In this document: piece by piece, positions 36,401-45,779 of the stretch
Layout of the letters: each line of letters opens with the position of its first letter
How positions within the stretch are numbered: position 1 is the stretch's first letter
From: CBDHEY01 sp965262305
Lineage (GTDB): Bacteria > Pseudomonadota > Gammaproteobacteria > Pseudomonadales > Cellvibrionaceae
Assembly (NCBI GenBank): GCA_965262305.1
Contig: CBDHEY010000002.1
Coordinates: 1,302,001 to 1,366,000, forward strand
Direction: 5' to 3'
DNA: 64,000 bases
Notes under the pieces: model-generated
The model's database searches: none
Told to the model about the DNA's origin: nothing
The model's input: only the letters and a program-made list of their open reading frames with translations
Position numbers and translations under genes: made by a program

Positions 36401-38324
36401 TGTAGTCGCTGTCGGGGATATGGCTGGTGACGTTTTCGGTAATGGAATGCTATTGTCAGAGCATATTTGTTTGGTAGGAGCATTCAATCATCTTCATATT
36501 TTCGTAGATCCAACACCAGATTCTGCGAAAAGCTTTATTGAACGAAAGCGCTTATTTGAATTACCGCGTTCATCTTGGGAAGATTACGATAAAGCACTCC
36601 TATCAAAAGGTGGTGGAATTTTTTCCCGTAATGCAAAATCTATTGCGATTACACCTGAAATGAAAACTGTATTTGATATCAATTCAAATCACTTAACACC
36701 AAATGAATTAATTACAGCAATGCTCAAGTCTCCAGTCGATCTAATTTGGAATGGTGGTATTGGTACCTATGTGAAGGCGAGTTGGGAATCCCATGCAGAC
36801 GTAGGTGACAAAGCAAATGATACGCTTCGTGTAAATGGTGATGATTTAAGGTGTCGTGTATTTGGAGAAGGTGGAAATCTAGGGCTGACACAATTAGCTC
36901 GTGTCGAGTATTCATTAAATGGTGGTGCTTGTAATACTGATTTTATCGATAATGCAGCTGGTGTAGATTGTTCTGACCATGAAGTTAATATCAAAATATT
37001 ACTCGATGAAATATTAGCGAATGGTGATTTAACTGAAAAGCAACGGAATGAATTGTTAGCCGAAATGACAGACGCGGTTTCAGATTTAGTCTTACAAAAT
37101 AATTATCGTCAAACACTTTCGATCAGCTTATCAGAATATGAAGTAGACAAACGGATTAATGAGTATCGGCGTTTTATTAATTTTCTGGAATCCAACGGAC
37201 GCTTGAATCGGAGTCTTGAATTTTTACCGATGGATGAAGAGATAATCGAGCGGGTAGGGCGAGGAAAATCATTGACCCGACCTGAGTTGTCGGTACTTAT
37301 ATCTTACGCAAAAGTGATGTTGAAAGAAGATCTAAGTGCGACCAACATCGCAGAAAACCCCTATATATTGCAAGAGATTGAAACTGCGTTTCCAGATCAA
37401 CTTAGAAAAAAATATTCAAGCAAAATATATTCTCATAGATTAAAGAAAGAAATAGTTGTTACTCAGGTTGCCAATGATCTTATTAACAACTTGGGAATAA
37501 CTTCTGCTCATCGACTTTTAGAAACGACAGGTGCATCCATTTCCGAAATTGCAGAAGCCTATATTGTTTCGCGAGATGTATTTAAGTTTGAAGAAATGCA
37601 TCACTATATTAAATCACTCGACAATAAGGTCGGAGCGGATTTTCAAGCGGATTTAATGATAAATATGATTCGACGAGTGAGGCGAGGAACTCGCTGGTTT
37701 CTACGTAATCAACGGGATGGAATTGGATCTTTGGAAAATGTAAATACCTTTAAAAAAGGTCTGGAAGAAATTTATCAAAGTGTCGACACTCTTGCAGTTG
37801 GAAAAGCAAAGGAAGAATGGGTTGCAAGCATAGCGTATTTGGAAGAAAAAGGTGTTTCGAAAAATTGGTTAGCAGAGCTTTCCATGCCCAGTAACTTATT
37901 CTCGGGCTTAGGTATTGTGAAAGCGTCACAATCTTCCGGTAAAAGCCTTGCGGAAGTTACCGAGGTTTTTTACCTACTTCTTGAAAAACTCAGTTTAGAT
38001 TGGTTTGCCAGTCAAATTTCAAATGTAAAAGTAGAAACCTATTGGCAAGCCTTGGCGAGAGAATCGTTTATCGAGGACTTGGAATCGCAATTGCGCAGTC
38101 TTTCAGAATCGCTTCTAGGCATCAAAAATGGAGAAAGCATAGAAGAAACCATCGACAATTGGCATGAGCAAAACCATTTTTTGGTTGATCGATGGAAGTC
38201 AATGGTGAATGAAGTGCAGGGTAGTCAACTAACCGATTATGCTATGTTCTCTGTTGCGTTAAAGGAACTTTTCGACTTATCTCAGGCGACAGAAAGATCA
38301 ATTAGCGAAGTTAAGACTCATTAA
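33423..38324 (+). CDS. gdhB: NAD-specific glutamate dehydrogenase, giant (about 180 kDa) type
   Basis: The 1633-residue protein is the large NAD-dependent glutamate dehydrogenase that converts glutamate to 2-oxoglutarate and ammonium. The long N-terminal half holds ACT-like regulatory segments; the catalytic part begins near residue 770. Visible motifs are VHLRGGKVARGGLRWSDR, the catalytic-lysine region VPNGAKGGFV near residue 862, the NAD-binding VVAVGDMAGDVFGNGML near residue 1000, and LIWNGGIGTYVKAS. The frame opens with TTG at 33423, preceded by GAGG at 33411-33414, and no better ATG fits the family N-terminus. In Pseudomonas the gene supports growth on arginine and glutamate and is activated by arginine. 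Confidence 0.96.
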   Translation: MEIIASYIHDREEFIFILEPEIEKRFGPFKNDAFSHFLRCYLMGFPLEEWVGREISDLGSFIYGQWLTIQHCPKDTPEVKVFNPSLDEQGWLCGRTVVAVLQRDMPFLVDSLRIGLQRKDMQIHVVYSCVMNIARDDNEVPVDVASGQEPVSELPENIKQSKEALIYIEISLHTDPSDLVDIKQSLEVILTDVSSAVDSYAEVREKLADGISSFISLNGKKGVRPEEDSDECVNFLQWLSESHFTFLGFREFDYIREEKKSGLAENLASRLGVFKQIDPKQNFIAEDNFNEGAKSFYNSEALICFSKSSTRCNVHRDVYPDYVVIKKLDSDGNITGELRFLGLYTYSVFSTSPKAIPILREKMQSLIEMSALDPGSHSGKHFIRVIENYPKEELFQSDIRSLFSNISNIATINERHVVRLILREDPFGSFVNCMVYIPRDVYSTRIRIKIEGILSSALSAERCDSMTFFSESILARAQFVFKVDPDFKNAIDIKKIESQILNLTKNWDEYLQTGLIDSHGEAVGISFFNKYKQAFPQGYQDNYDPRVAVSDISLLEELTPENPIAMHLYQPAGSEHYEVRFKVFHLNSPIELSDVVPILENLGLRVLGENPFKINMKNGDVVWLNDFDLAFALKLNLDINSVRQNFELAFAKVWSGELESDPFNRLVLASRLNWREVSLLRAYAGYLKQITFNSTKEFIANTLVHHVDITRNLIALFKASFEPRLQKNHKSYEERTDRLRSKITKGLDEVTNLNEDLVLRRYLDMFNATLRTNYFQKSGDSDKDYISIKFSPRDISGIPEPRPMFEIYVYSPRVEGVHLRGGKVARGGLRWSDRNQDFRTEVLGLVKAQQVKNAVIVPNGAKGGFVAKQLKKEWSRDEFFAEGINCYKIFIKGLLDITDNLVDGNIVPPEDVVRRDDDDPYLVVAADKGTATFSDIANEISIEYGHWLGDAFASGGSQGYDHKGMGITAKGAWVSVQRHFREKGIDVQSEDFTVVAVGDMAGDVFGNGMLLSEHICLVGAFNHLHIFVDPTPDSAKSFIERKRLFELPRSSWEDYDKALLSKGGGIFSRNAKSIAITPEMKTVFDINSNHLTPNELITAMLKSPVDLIWNGGIGTYVKASWESHADVGDKANDTLRVNGDDLRCRVFGEGGNLGLTQLARVEYSLNGGACNTDFIDNAAGVDCSDHEVNIKILLDEILANGDLTEKQRNELLAEMTDAVSDLVLQNNYRQTLSISLSEYEVDKRINEYRRFINFLESNGRLNRSLEFLPMDEEIIERVGRGKSLTRPELSVLISYAKVMLKEDLSATNIAENPYILQEIETAFPDQLRKKYSSKIYSHRLKKEIVVTQVANDLINNLGITSAHRLLETTGASISEIAEAYIVSRDVFKFEEMHHYIKSLDNKVGADFQADLMINMIRRVRRGTRWFLRNQRDGIGSLENVNTFKKGLEEIYQSVDTLAVGKAKEEWVASIAYLEEKGVSKNWLAELSMPSNLFSGLGIVKASQSSGKSLAEVTEVFYLLLEKLSLDWFASQISNVKVETYWQALARESFIEDLESQLRSLSESLLGIKNGESIEETIDNWHEQNHFLVDRWKSMVNEVQGSQLTDYAMFSVALKELFDLSQATERSISEVKTH

Positions 38325-38351
38325 TTTAGGGCTTAATGGGAGAAGGTTAAT

Positions 38352-38576
38352 GTGGAGCAGAAAATTATATTTGACATTCATATTGAACCTGAAGAATATC
38401 GAAAGCTCTATGAGGGCTCAGCAAGCAATGCGCGTGTAAGATCGAGAGATGGTCGTTCGATTCAATTTCCAGCGAAGGTTCTGAGATCGTTTTTGACCCA
38501 CTCAGGTATAAGTGGGTCGTTTGCATTATTTTTTGATGAAAACAATAAATTTAAGCGAATCGTTCGACTCAATTAA
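38352..38576 (+). CDS. DUF2835 family small protein
   Basis: The 74-residue protein matches DUF2835, a PilZ-sized single-domain family of gammaproteobacteria: FDIHIEPEEYRKLYEGSA, then ARVRSRDGRSIQFPAKVLRSF, and a C-terminal GSFALFFDENNKFKRIVRL. Function is unknown. The start is GTG 38352 with AGAAGG just upstream; an ATG two bases earlier is out of frame. It follows the glutamate dehydrogenase gene by 27 bases and is probably co-transcribed. Confidence 0.88.
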   Translation: MEQKIIFDIHIEPEEYRKLYEGSASNARVRSRDGRSIQFPAKVLRSFLTHSGISGSFALFFDENNKFKRIVRLN

Positions 38577-38672
38577 TCCAATTGGGTATGCTTATACGCT
38601 TTACTCCTAAATAAATGGATTTTATAGGCCGTAGAAGAATATATTGAGCCAAGTATTAAAGCCTTAAACTCT

Positions 38673-39716
38673 ATGTTTTATTCGATTCTTAAACGATTCT
38701 TATTTTTATTTGATGCAGAGGTGTCTCATCACATCGCTTTAAAGTCACTCAAGTTCATGGAACGAATTGGACTTGGTGCAGTTTTCCCAAGCGTACTCAG
38801 CGATAAAGTGACGGTAATGGGAATTGAGTTTCCCAATAGAGTTGGCCTTGCGGCAGGACTGGATAAAAATGGTGACTACATTGATGCTCTAGGCAGTATT
38901 GGATTTGGGTTTCTTGAAATTGGGACTGTTACACCCGTTGCTCAGAGCGGTAATAGCAAACCGCGTTTGTTTCGACTGACAGCAGATAATGCCATTATTA
39001 ACCGTATGGGGTTTAATAATAAGGGTGTCGGCTATCTCGTCGAACAAGTTAAAAAGAGGAAATTTGGAGGCGTAATCGGGATAAATATTGGTAAAAACAA
39101 AGCAACACCCGATGAAGCCGCGATTCTCGATTATGAGCGATGTCTAGAACTTGTTTATCCCCACGCAGACTACATTACTGTCAATGTGTCTTCTCCAAAT
39201 ACTCCAGGGCTTAGAGCATTGCAATTTGGCAAAGTGTTTAGTGATTTGTTAAAAGCACTCAAATCGAAACAGATGCTACTTTGTGAAAAACATGAAAAGT
39301 ACGTGCCTTTAGCAGTTAAGATTGCGCCAGATATGCCAGAAGAAGAAATAAAAAACGTGGTAGATACACTATTAGATGTTGAAATTGATGCTGTAATCGC
39401 GACTAACACGACGGTTTCAAGAGAAGGACTTAAAAGTAGTGTTAACGCAGACGAATCTGGAGGCCTAAGCGGCGAACCGGTATTTGAGAGATCAAACCTT
39501 GTTATTAGCACTATTTCGTCACATCTAAAGTATCGAAATCTTGATAAAAAACTACCGATAATAGGCGTTGGCGGTATAGCAAATGGGCAACAAGCTTTGG
39601 CAAAAATAAAAGCTGGAGCAAGCTTAGTTCAGGTATATACTGGATTCATCTATCGTGGGCCAATATTGGTAAAAGAGGCGGTTGAAACATTAATTGAAAA
39701 CAAGGTTTCATACTAA
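38673..39716 (+). CDS. pyrD: Dihydroorotate dehydrogenase (quinone), class 2
   Basis: PyrD oxidises dihydroorotate to orotate in pyrimidine synthesis, passing electrons through FMN to membrane quinone. The 347-residue protein has the amphipathic N-terminal helices that dock class 2 enzymes on the membrane (LKRFLFLFDAEVSHHIALKSLK), the FMN region NRVGLAAGLDKNGDYIDAL, the catalytic serine in VNVSSPNTPGLR, and the C-terminal VGGIANGQQALAKIKAGASLVQVYTGFIY. Gene order pyrD, rmf, rlmKL is conserved in Pseudomonas relatives. Confidence 0.97.
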   Translation: MFYSILKRFLFLFDAEVSHHIALKSLKFMERIGLGAVFPSVLSDKVTVMGIEFPNRVGLAAGLDKNGDYIDALGSIGFGFLEIGTVTPVAQSGNSKPRLFRLTADNAIINRMGFNNKGVGYLVEQVKKRKFGGVIGINIGKNKATPDEAAILDYERCLELVYPHADYITVNVSSPNTPGLRALQFGKVFSDLLKALKSKQMLLCEKHEKYVPLAVKIAPDMPEEEIKNVVDTLLDVEIDAVIATNTTVSREGLKSSVNADESGGLSGEPVFERSNLVISTISSHLKYRNLDKKLPIIGVGGIANGQQALAKIKAGASLVQVYTGFIYRGPILVKEAVETLIENKVSY

Positions 39717-39848
39717 TATTTCAACACTTTTTGAGCCTCCTTTAGAGCCCGTTATTGCGAGCCCAATAGCCCCTTTGCGGGTTTAAAGATGTGTCTCCCC
39801 AAGGTTGACCGTATTGTGTATTTGAAAATCAATGTTCATATTGAATAA

Positions 39849-40052
39849 TCAAAAGCTCTGTAGCCTTTGGACTTGCGCCAAAGTATTGTAACCGTTCCAG
39901 TGATCTTCTCGACCTTCGCGCCAACCCGAAAGCCATAGATGTCGCGCCTCTCCAGAATCATGCGGGCATAGATTTCTTGATTTTCCGGAAATTCCCGCTT
40001 GATAACCACGTGCGAGGGCTTTTTCTGTGCTGGCTCTTTTTTGGCGTTTCAT
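39849..40052 (-). CDS. rmf: Ribosome modulation factor
   Basis: RMF binds 70S ribosomes in stationary phase and drives 100S dimer formation. The protein (67 residues from ATG 40052) has the hallmark MKRQKR start, ARGYQAGISGKSRNLCPH and LWLSGWREGREDHW. It is somewhat longer than the 55-residue E. coli protein, with a NGYNTLAQVQRLQSF tail. A TTG two codons upstream is too close to the AAGAAGG ribosome site, so ATG 40052 is chosen. It lies between pyrD and rlmKL on the opposite strand. Confidence 0.95.
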   Translation of the reverse strand: MKRQKRASTEKALARGYQAGISGKSRNLCPHDSGEARHLWLSGWREGREDHWNGYNTLAQVQRLQSF

Positions 40053-40058
40053 AGGCAA

Positions 40059-40573
40059 GTACCTTCTTGATCGAGTTAAAATGAACGAAATTGAAGTAGG
40101 TAGACTACTGTGTCATGCTTACTTAATTTATTAAAAAGAATGTCAAAATTGGTGCCAATAGCGAGACATAATCTTGTATAGACAAAGACAATATTGAAAA
40201 AGTTATTGGCTTCTAATTTAGCGTCCAAGAAAGACATTAAAATAGATGTTCACTCACTTTTTCATGACCATCTTTTTAAAACAAATAAACAAGCTTACAA
40301 GCTGTTTAACAGCGTTAACAATTTTGCATTAACAACAAATGTAGAGAGAGTTGGGTCAACTCTTTTAAAGGCGTTATCCAACGCGGACAAGTAGTGTCTC
40401 AAAGCTCTCTCTAAATGTGAACGAACAATTTATTCTTTAAGACCGTTTATATATGGCTCAGTAGAATAAAAAAGAAATAAAGCTTTTATGTGTGCACCGG
40501 CTTGAATAAAAGAGCCAAATTAGGTAACTAAATTGGTGCATATTAATCGACAAATAATTATTAAAGATAAAAT
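40059..40573. other. Intergenic region between rmf and rlmKL
   Basis: About 515 AT-rich bases contain the promoter of rmf (minus strand) and of rlmKL. Apart from one doubtful small gene at 40194-40394, no RNA gene or repeat was recognised. Confidence 0.4.
40194..40394 (+). CDS. Possible small hypothetical protein
   Basis: A 66-residue frame starts with TTG at 40194 and would encode a basic, helical, soluble peptide (KKLLASNLASKKDIKIDV at its start). There is no clear ribosome binding site and no recognised family, so it may be chance. The amino acid mix looks protein-like, with no stop-flanked oddities, which is why it is listed. Confidence 0.3.
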   Translation: MKKLLASNLASKKDIKIDVHSLFHDHLFKTNKQAYKLFNSVNNFALTTNVERVGSTLLKALSNADK

Positions 40574-42787
40574 ATGATACAAGAATATTTTGCTACATGC
40601 CCGAAAGGATTGGAAAGTTTGCTAAAAGAAGAGATTAGTGAATTGGGGGTAGAAAAAATAAGAGAAACTGTTGCTGGTGTGTATTTTAGCGCAGACTTGC
40701 CAAAAATATATGAACTCTGTCTTTGGTCTAGAATTGCAAACCGTATTCTATTTCCACTCAAACAATCGGAAAAATCAAATCTACAAAAACAAGAAGATTT
40801 ATATAATTTAGCAAAAGCCATTCCATGGGAAGAATATTTTTCGTCACAAAAACGTTTTGTAATTGATTTTATCGGTACGAATCAACTGATAAGAAATTCC
40901 CAGTTTGGCGCGCAACGAGTCAAGGATGCTATTGTTGATAGATTTAAAGAGAAAACAGGAGTTCGACCTAGTGTTAGTAAAGAGAATCCTGATGTAAGAT
41001 TGAACGTTCGTTTAGCCAAAGGAAAAGTTTATTTTTCATTGGATATGTCAGGCGATAGTTTGCATATGCGAGGTTATAGAAAATTTCAAGGCGCTGCGCC
41101 ATTAAAAGAAAATCTCGCGGCGGCAATTTTAATGCGATGTAACTGGAAAAAAATATATGAACAGGGCGGCGTTCTTATTGATCCTATGTGTGGGTCTGGG
41201 ACTTTTTTAATTGAAGGTGCAATGCAGGTTTTGAATATTGCTCCTGGTACTTATCGAAAAAAATTCGGATTTGAAAATTTATTAAATTTTGATATTGAGG
41301 TGTGGAACAGTCTCTATCAATCTGCAATTCATCAAAAAGAAAATACCATTAAAGAAACTAATCTTGAAATTCGAGGTTATGATAATGATCATAAAATGAT
41401 TCGTGTTGCACAATCGAATATTGAGTTTGCTGGATTGGAAAAATGTATTCGTGTTGCAGTTAAGGAGTTAAAAGAATTTAAAAGACCAACGCATAAAGAT
41501 TTTTCAAACGGATTACTAATTTGTAATCCGCCTTATGGTGAAAGACTTGGTGAACTTGTATCTCTAAAAAAGGATTACCAAATAATGGGAGAGGTTTTAA
41601 AAAGAGAGCTAAATGGATGGCAAGCTGGAATATTTAGCGCTAGTAGTGAGCTAATTAGAAGTATGCGCTTACGCCCGAAGAAAAATTACAAATTATTTAA
41701 TGGGGCTATTCCCAGTCAATTATCACTTTTTGACCTTCTTGGGGAAGAAAAGACATTAAGGTCTGACACTCGTTATAGTGATAAAGATTTTAACGAACAA
41801 GAGAATAGTAGATCCACCCAAGAACATTCAGTTGAGATATCACCTGCTGCTAAAATGATTGTTAATCGGCTTGTTAAGAATAAGAAGCGTATGCATAAAT
41901 GGATTAAGGAAAATCATATAGAATGCTATCGGATTTATGATGGTGATATTCCAGAGTACAACGCGGCGATAGATGTATATGGAAACGAGATTCATATACA
42001 AGAATACCAAGCGCCCAAAACAGTAGATGCCAACAAAGCAGAACAGAGATTCAATGAAATTAAGCCAGCGGTTAAGTATTTTTTTAAAGTTGACGATGCG
42101 AATATTTCAATAAAAGTACGCAGACGTAATCGAGGAAAATCTCAATACGAAAAAAATACTGATCAGCAAGCTGCAAAATGCTCAGTGATAAAAGAACATT
42201 CTGCAAAATTTGAAATAAACCTAACCGAATATTTAGATACTGGGCTTTTCCTTGATCACCGACCACTGAGAAAATTGATCCGTGAATCAGTGCGTAATAA
42301 AACATTTCTAAATCTGTTTTGTTATACATCAACAGCAACTGTTCATGCGGCACTTGGTGGAGCCAAATCTTCTGTGAGTGTAGATATGTCAAACACCTAT
42401 ATCGAATGGTCGCGACGTAATTTTGAGTTAAACAATATTAATCCTACGCGCCATCAACTAATTCGCGAAAATTGTTTTGATTGGCTAAAACAATGTCGAC
42501 AAGGCTTTGATGTTATAATGCTCGATCCTCCATCGTTTTCTAATTCAAAAAAGATGGAAACGAGCATGGATATTCAACGGGATCATATAGGACTAATTGA
42601 TCGCTGTATGGATATTCTCAATCCTGGAGGAACACTATTCTTCTCTACTAATTTACGAAGTTTTAAATTAGATGAAGCGATTGTAAAAAAATGGCAGCAC
42701 GAAGATATCTCATTACAGACTCTTGATCCTGACTTTATTCAGCGCCCTAAAATACATTATTGTTGGAAAATAACTCACAAAAATTAG
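40574..42787 (+). CDS. rlmKL: Bifunctional 23S rRNA methyltransferase RlmKL
   Basis: The 737-residue protein joins RlmL (m2G2445) and RlmK (m7G2069). The N-terminal THUMP domain (about 1-155) begins EYFATCPKGLESLLKEEI; the first methyltransferase has DPMCGSGTFLIEGAMQ near residue 206 and the catalytic NPPYGERLGE near residue 317. The second half has a linker, then FLDHRPLRKLIRE, FLNLFCYTSTATVHAALGGA (SAM binding) and LDPPSFSNSKKM. Both enzymes act on the large-subunit rRNA during assembly. Its stop codon is two bases before the uvrB start. Confidence 0.96.
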   Translation: MIQEYFATCPKGLESLLKEEISELGVEKIRETVAGVYFSADLPKIYELCLWSRIANRILFPLKQSEKSNLQKQEDLYNLAKAIPWEEYFSSQKRFVIDFIGTNQLIRNSQFGAQRVKDAIVDRFKEKTGVRPSVSKENPDVRLNVRLAKGKVYFSLDMSGDSLHMRGYRKFQGAAPLKENLAAAILMRCNWKKIYEQGGVLIDPMCGSGTFLIEGAMQVLNIAPGTYRKKFGFENLLNFDIEVWNSLYQSAIHQKENTIKETNLEIRGYDNDHKMIRVAQSNIEFAGLEKCIRVAVKELKEFKRPTHKDFSNGLLICNPPYGERLGELVSLKKDYQIMGEVLKRELNGWQAGIFSASSELIRSMRLRPKKNYKLFNGAIPSQLSLFDLLGEEKTLRSDTRYSDKDFNEQENSRSTQEHSVEISPAAKMIVNRLVKNKKRMHKWIKENHIECYRIYDGDIPEYNAAIDVYGNEIHIQEYQAPKTVDANKAEQRFNEIKPAVKYFFKVDDANISIKVRRRNRGKSQYEKNTDQQAAKCSVIKEHSAKFEINLTEYLDTGLFLDHRPLRKLIRESVRNKTFLNLFCYTSTATVHAALGGAKSSVSVDMSNTYIEWSRRNFELNNINPTRHQLIRENCFDWLKQCRQGFDVIMLDPPSFSNSKKMETSMDIQRDHIGLIDRCMDILNPGGTLFFSTNLRSFKLDEAIVKKWQHEDISLQTLDPDFIQRPKIHYCWKITHKN

Positions 42788-42789
42788 TT

Positions 42790-44790
42790 ATGACAAAATC
42801 ATTTAAAGTTAAAAGCAATTACCAGCCTGCTGGTGATCAGCCAAAAGCGATATCTGGATTAGTTGAAGGTATTAATGTTGGTTTAGCTCATCAAACGCTA
42901 CTTGGCGTAACCGGCTCTGGTAAAACATTCACTATTGCAAATGTTATTGAACAGGTACAACGGCCGACACTTATAATGGCTCATAATAAAACTCTTGCTG
43001 CACAATTGTATGGAGAGTTTAAAGAGTTTTTTCCTGATAACTCAGTAGAATATTTTGTTTCTTATTATGACTACTATCAACCAGAGGCTTATGTTCCTTC
43101 ATCTGATACCTTTATAGACAAAGACGCTTCGGTAAATGAACATATCGAGCAGATGCGCTTATCTGCGACTAAAGCACTCATGGAACGGCGAGATTCCATA
43201 GTCGTAGCAACGGTATCTGCGATCTATGGTTTGGGAGATCCCGACTCGTATTTGAAAATGATGTTGCACTTGGTTCGTGGAGATATGATTGATCAGCGCG
43301 CAATATTAAGACGGCTGGCGGAACTACAATATGTGCGGAATGACACAGATTTTTATCGTGGCACCTACCGAGTAAGAGGCGAAATTATTGACATTTTCCC
43401 AGCAGATTCTGATTCAAATGCTGTGCGTGTTGAATTGTTTGATGACGAGATAGAACAGATTTCGATTTTTGATCCGTTAACGGGCGAAGTAATTCAGAAG
43501 GTGCCGAGATACACTGTCTATCCTAAATCTCATTATGTCACGCCGCGAGAGACCATACTTAACTCGATTGATTTAGTTAAAGAGGAATTGAGAGAGCGAC
43601 TCGAACAATTGCGTTCTATCGATAAACTTGTCGAAGCACAAAGATTAGAGCAACGTACGAAGTATGATTTAGAAATGATGCAAGAGTTAGGTTATTGCAC
43701 AGGTATCGAAAACTATTCTCGCTATCTTTCAGGTCGAAACCCTGGAGAACCGCCACCAACACTTTTTGACTATCTTCCTCCAGATTCTTTGTTGGTCATC
43801 GATGAATCGCACGTAACAGTACCTCAAATAGGCGCAATGTATCGTGGTGATAGATCGCGTAAAGAAACATTAGTGGAATATGGGTTTAGGCTTCCATCAG
43901 CGTTAGACAATCGCCCAATGCGTTTTGATGAATGGGAACGCATATCGCCTCAAACCATCTTTGTCTCAGCAACACCTTCTAACTATGAAGAAGAAAAACA
44001 AGGTCAAGTGGTCGAGCAGGTTGTAAGGCCCACTGGTCTAGTTGACCCTGAAATTGAGATTCGTCCTGCCGGTACACAAGTTGATGATTGTCTTTCGGAA
44101 ATAAATAAACGCGTTAATTCTGACGAGCGTGTGTTGATAACCGTGTTAACTAAACGAATGGCAGAAGACCTAACGGAGTATTTGGCGGATCATGGCGTTA
44201 GAATCCGGTACCTTCATTCCGATATTGATACTGTTGAGCGGGTAGAAATTATACGAGATTTAAGAATGGGTGAATTTGACGTGTTGGTCGGTATTAACCT
44301 ATTGCGGGAGGGCCTAGATATGCCAGAAGTTTCTTTAGTCGCAATAATGGATGCAGATAAAGAGGGTTTTCTTCGCTCTGACAGATCGCTTATTCAAACT
44401 ATTGGGCGTGCTGCAAGAAATGTTAATGGCCGTGCAATTTTATACGCAGATAATATAACAGGATCAATGCAGCGCTCTATTGACGAAACTAATCGACGTC
44501 GTGAAAAACAAATTGCGTTTAATAAAGAGCACGGGAAAACGCCACAAGGTATTCGCAAAAATGTTGCAGATATTATGGAAGGGGCTCGCATACCCGGGTC
44601 TAAATTTGCTTCCAATCGCAAAGTGGCGGAAGCGAAGACAAATTATGCTTCGAAATTTGACGAAAATATTTCTCCATGGGAGAAAATCGAACTACTTGAA
44701 AAAGAAATGTTTAAAGCTGCAAAAGATCTTGAGTTTGAAAAGGCAGCGCAAATCCGCGATGAAATTCAAGGACTTAAAAAGCAGATTTGA
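42790..44790 (+). CDS. uvrB: Excinuclease ABC subunit B
   Basis: UvrB is the damage-verifying helicase-like subunit of nucleotide excision repair. From ATG 42790 it has 666 residues: Walker A GVTGSGKTFTIANVI, the beta-hairpin YYDYYQPEAYVPSSDTFIDKD that clamps DNA, helicase motifs VVATVSAIYGLGD, VIDESHVTVPQ, FVSATPSNYE and LIQTIGRAARN, and the C-terminal UVR domain (about 630-664) that binds UvrC. A start ten codons upstream would lie inside rlmKL and not fit the family N-terminus. Two bases separate it from rlmKL, so the two genes are probably one transcript. Confidence 0.97.
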   Translation: MTKSFKVKSNYQPAGDQPKAISGLVEGINVGLAHQTLLGVTGSGKTFTIANVIEQVQRPTLIMAHNKTLAAQLYGEFKEFFPDNSVEYFVSYYDYYQPEAYVPSSDTFIDKDASVNEHIEQMRLSATKALMERRDSIVVATVSAIYGLGDPDSYLKMMLHLVRGDMIDQRAILRRLAELQYVRNDTDFYRGTYRVRGEIIDIFPADSDSNAVRVELFDDEIEQISIFDPLTGEVIQKVPRYTVYPKSHYVTPRETILNSIDLVKEELRERLEQLRSIDKLVEAQRLEQRTKYDLEMMQELGYCTGIENYSRYLSGRNPGEPPPTLFDYLPPDSLLVIDESHVTVPQIGAMYRGDRSRKETLVEYGFRLPSALDNRPMRFDEWERISPQTIFVSATPSNYEEEKQGQVVEQVVRPTGLVDPEIEIRPAGTQVDDCLSEINKRVNSDERVLITVLTKRMAEDLTEYLADHGVRIRYLHSDIDTVERVEIIRDLRMGEFDVLVGINLLREGLDMPEVSLVAIMDADKEGFLRSDRSLIQTIGRAARNVNGRAILYADNITGSMQRSIDETNRRREKQIAFNKEHGKTPQGIRKNVADIMEGARIPGSKFASNRKVAEAKTNYASKFDENISPWEKIELLEKEMFKAAKDLEFEKAAQIRDEIQGLKKQI

Positions 44791-44937
44791 TTAAATTTTT
44801 TTAGTCCAATGGCTGATTTAAGATATTGATTCTTAAAAGGTAATGCTATACCACATTAATCTAAAATTTTTTATATTTTGTCATCCCTGTTAATACCATA
44901 AGTTTTCCAACAGGATTGCTATAATATTGATTTTTAG

Positions 44938-44947
44938 ACCAATTGGT
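44938..44947. promoter_or_regulatory. Palindromic operator candidate upstream of the TetR gene
   Basis: ACCAATTGGT is a perfect 10-bp palindrome inside TAGACCAATTGGTATA (44935-44950), 38 bases before the TetR start. Related TTGGT / ACCAAT sites recur between this gene and the next, so this is the likely autoregulatory site. Confidence 0.6.
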
Positions 44948-44985
44948 ATAAACTGTATTGTTAAACCAAATTTGAGTTGTGAAAT

Positions 44986-45567
44986 ATGCCTTGGGAAAAA
45001 AATTTTGATATAGATACTGCTATTGATCGGGCTACCGAAGTGTTTTGGGCAAAAGGCTACGAAGCAACTTCCCTTGCAGATTTGCTCAAAGCTATAGGTA
45101 TTAATAAAGGTAGCTTCTATAACGCTTTTGGTAGCAAAAAGAAGCTTTTTACTGCGAGTTTACTAAAGTATGAGCGGGAACAGCGACGAGATTATCTTGC
45201 AAGTTTGGAATTGTTGGATGATCCAATATTAGCAATTAAAAGGTTATTCGATGACGTGATTGAAATGAGCTTAGCAGATAAATATAAAAAAGGTTGTTTC
45301 TTAGTTAACACCGCCTTGGATTTACCTAATCACGACAAAGACACTGGAAAATATGTAACAAACGGATTAAAAGGTACCGAAGCCTTCTTTGAAAATCAAT
45401 TAAAGCTTGGTATTGAAAAAGGTGTGATCCCTCAACACATTGATCCGAAATTTAATGCGACCGGCTTATTTACGCTTCTTATTGGGCTCCGCGTGCTTGC
45501 CCGCGGTGTATACGACAAGAACAGTCTTAATTCAATCAAACAACAAGCATTAGACTTATTAAAATAA
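44986..45567 (+). CDS. TetR/AcrR family transcriptional regulator
   Basis: The 193-residue protein has an N-terminal TetR helix-turn-helix (about 8-55): AIDRATEVFWAKGYEATSLADLL then GINKGSFYNAFGSKKKLF. The helical C-terminal ligand domain is of the AcrR-type found in regulators of quinone or electrophile response genes (GCFLVNTALDLPNHD). It is followed by an AhpD-like gene and an MdaB quinone reductase gene, both on the same strand, and palindromic sites lie before it and before the AhpD-like gene; these two genes are its likely targets. Confidence 0.9.
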   Translation: MPWEKNFDIDTAIDRATEVFWAKGYEATSLADLLKAIGINKGSFYNAFGSKKKLFTASLLKYEREQRRDYLASLELLDDPILAIKRLFDDVIEMSLADKYKKGCFLVNTALDLPNHDKDTGKYVTNGLKGTEAFFENQLKLGIEKGVIPQHIDPKFNATGLFTLLIGLRVLARGVYDKNSLNSIKQQALDLLK

Positions 45568-45677
45568 TTATTCTTATCTGATACAGAAAGAACGAGTAAA
45601 GAGTACCTCACCTGTTTCTCACTGTCTTATTGACACTTTTTTGAAAAATTAATTGAAGATAATCTTTAAATAGTATT

Positions 45678-45779
45678 GACCGATTGGTCTAATCAAATTA
45701 TTATTGTTTATACCAATAGGTACAAACATTCAGCCAATCAATTTGGGCTTTTTTTGGGTATTGTTTGTACTGATTGGTC
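45678..45779. promoter_or_regulatory. Cluster of TetR operator-like sites upstream of the AhpD-like gene
   Basis: Three sites resemble the palindrome before the TetR gene: GACCGATTGGTC at 45678-45689, ACCAATAGGT at 45712-45721 and TGATTGGTCA at 45771-45780. Also TACAAAC (45721-45727) and GTTTGTA (45763-45769) form an inverted repeat around the middle of the region. The spacing suggests cooperative repressor binding over the promoter. Confidence 0.5.
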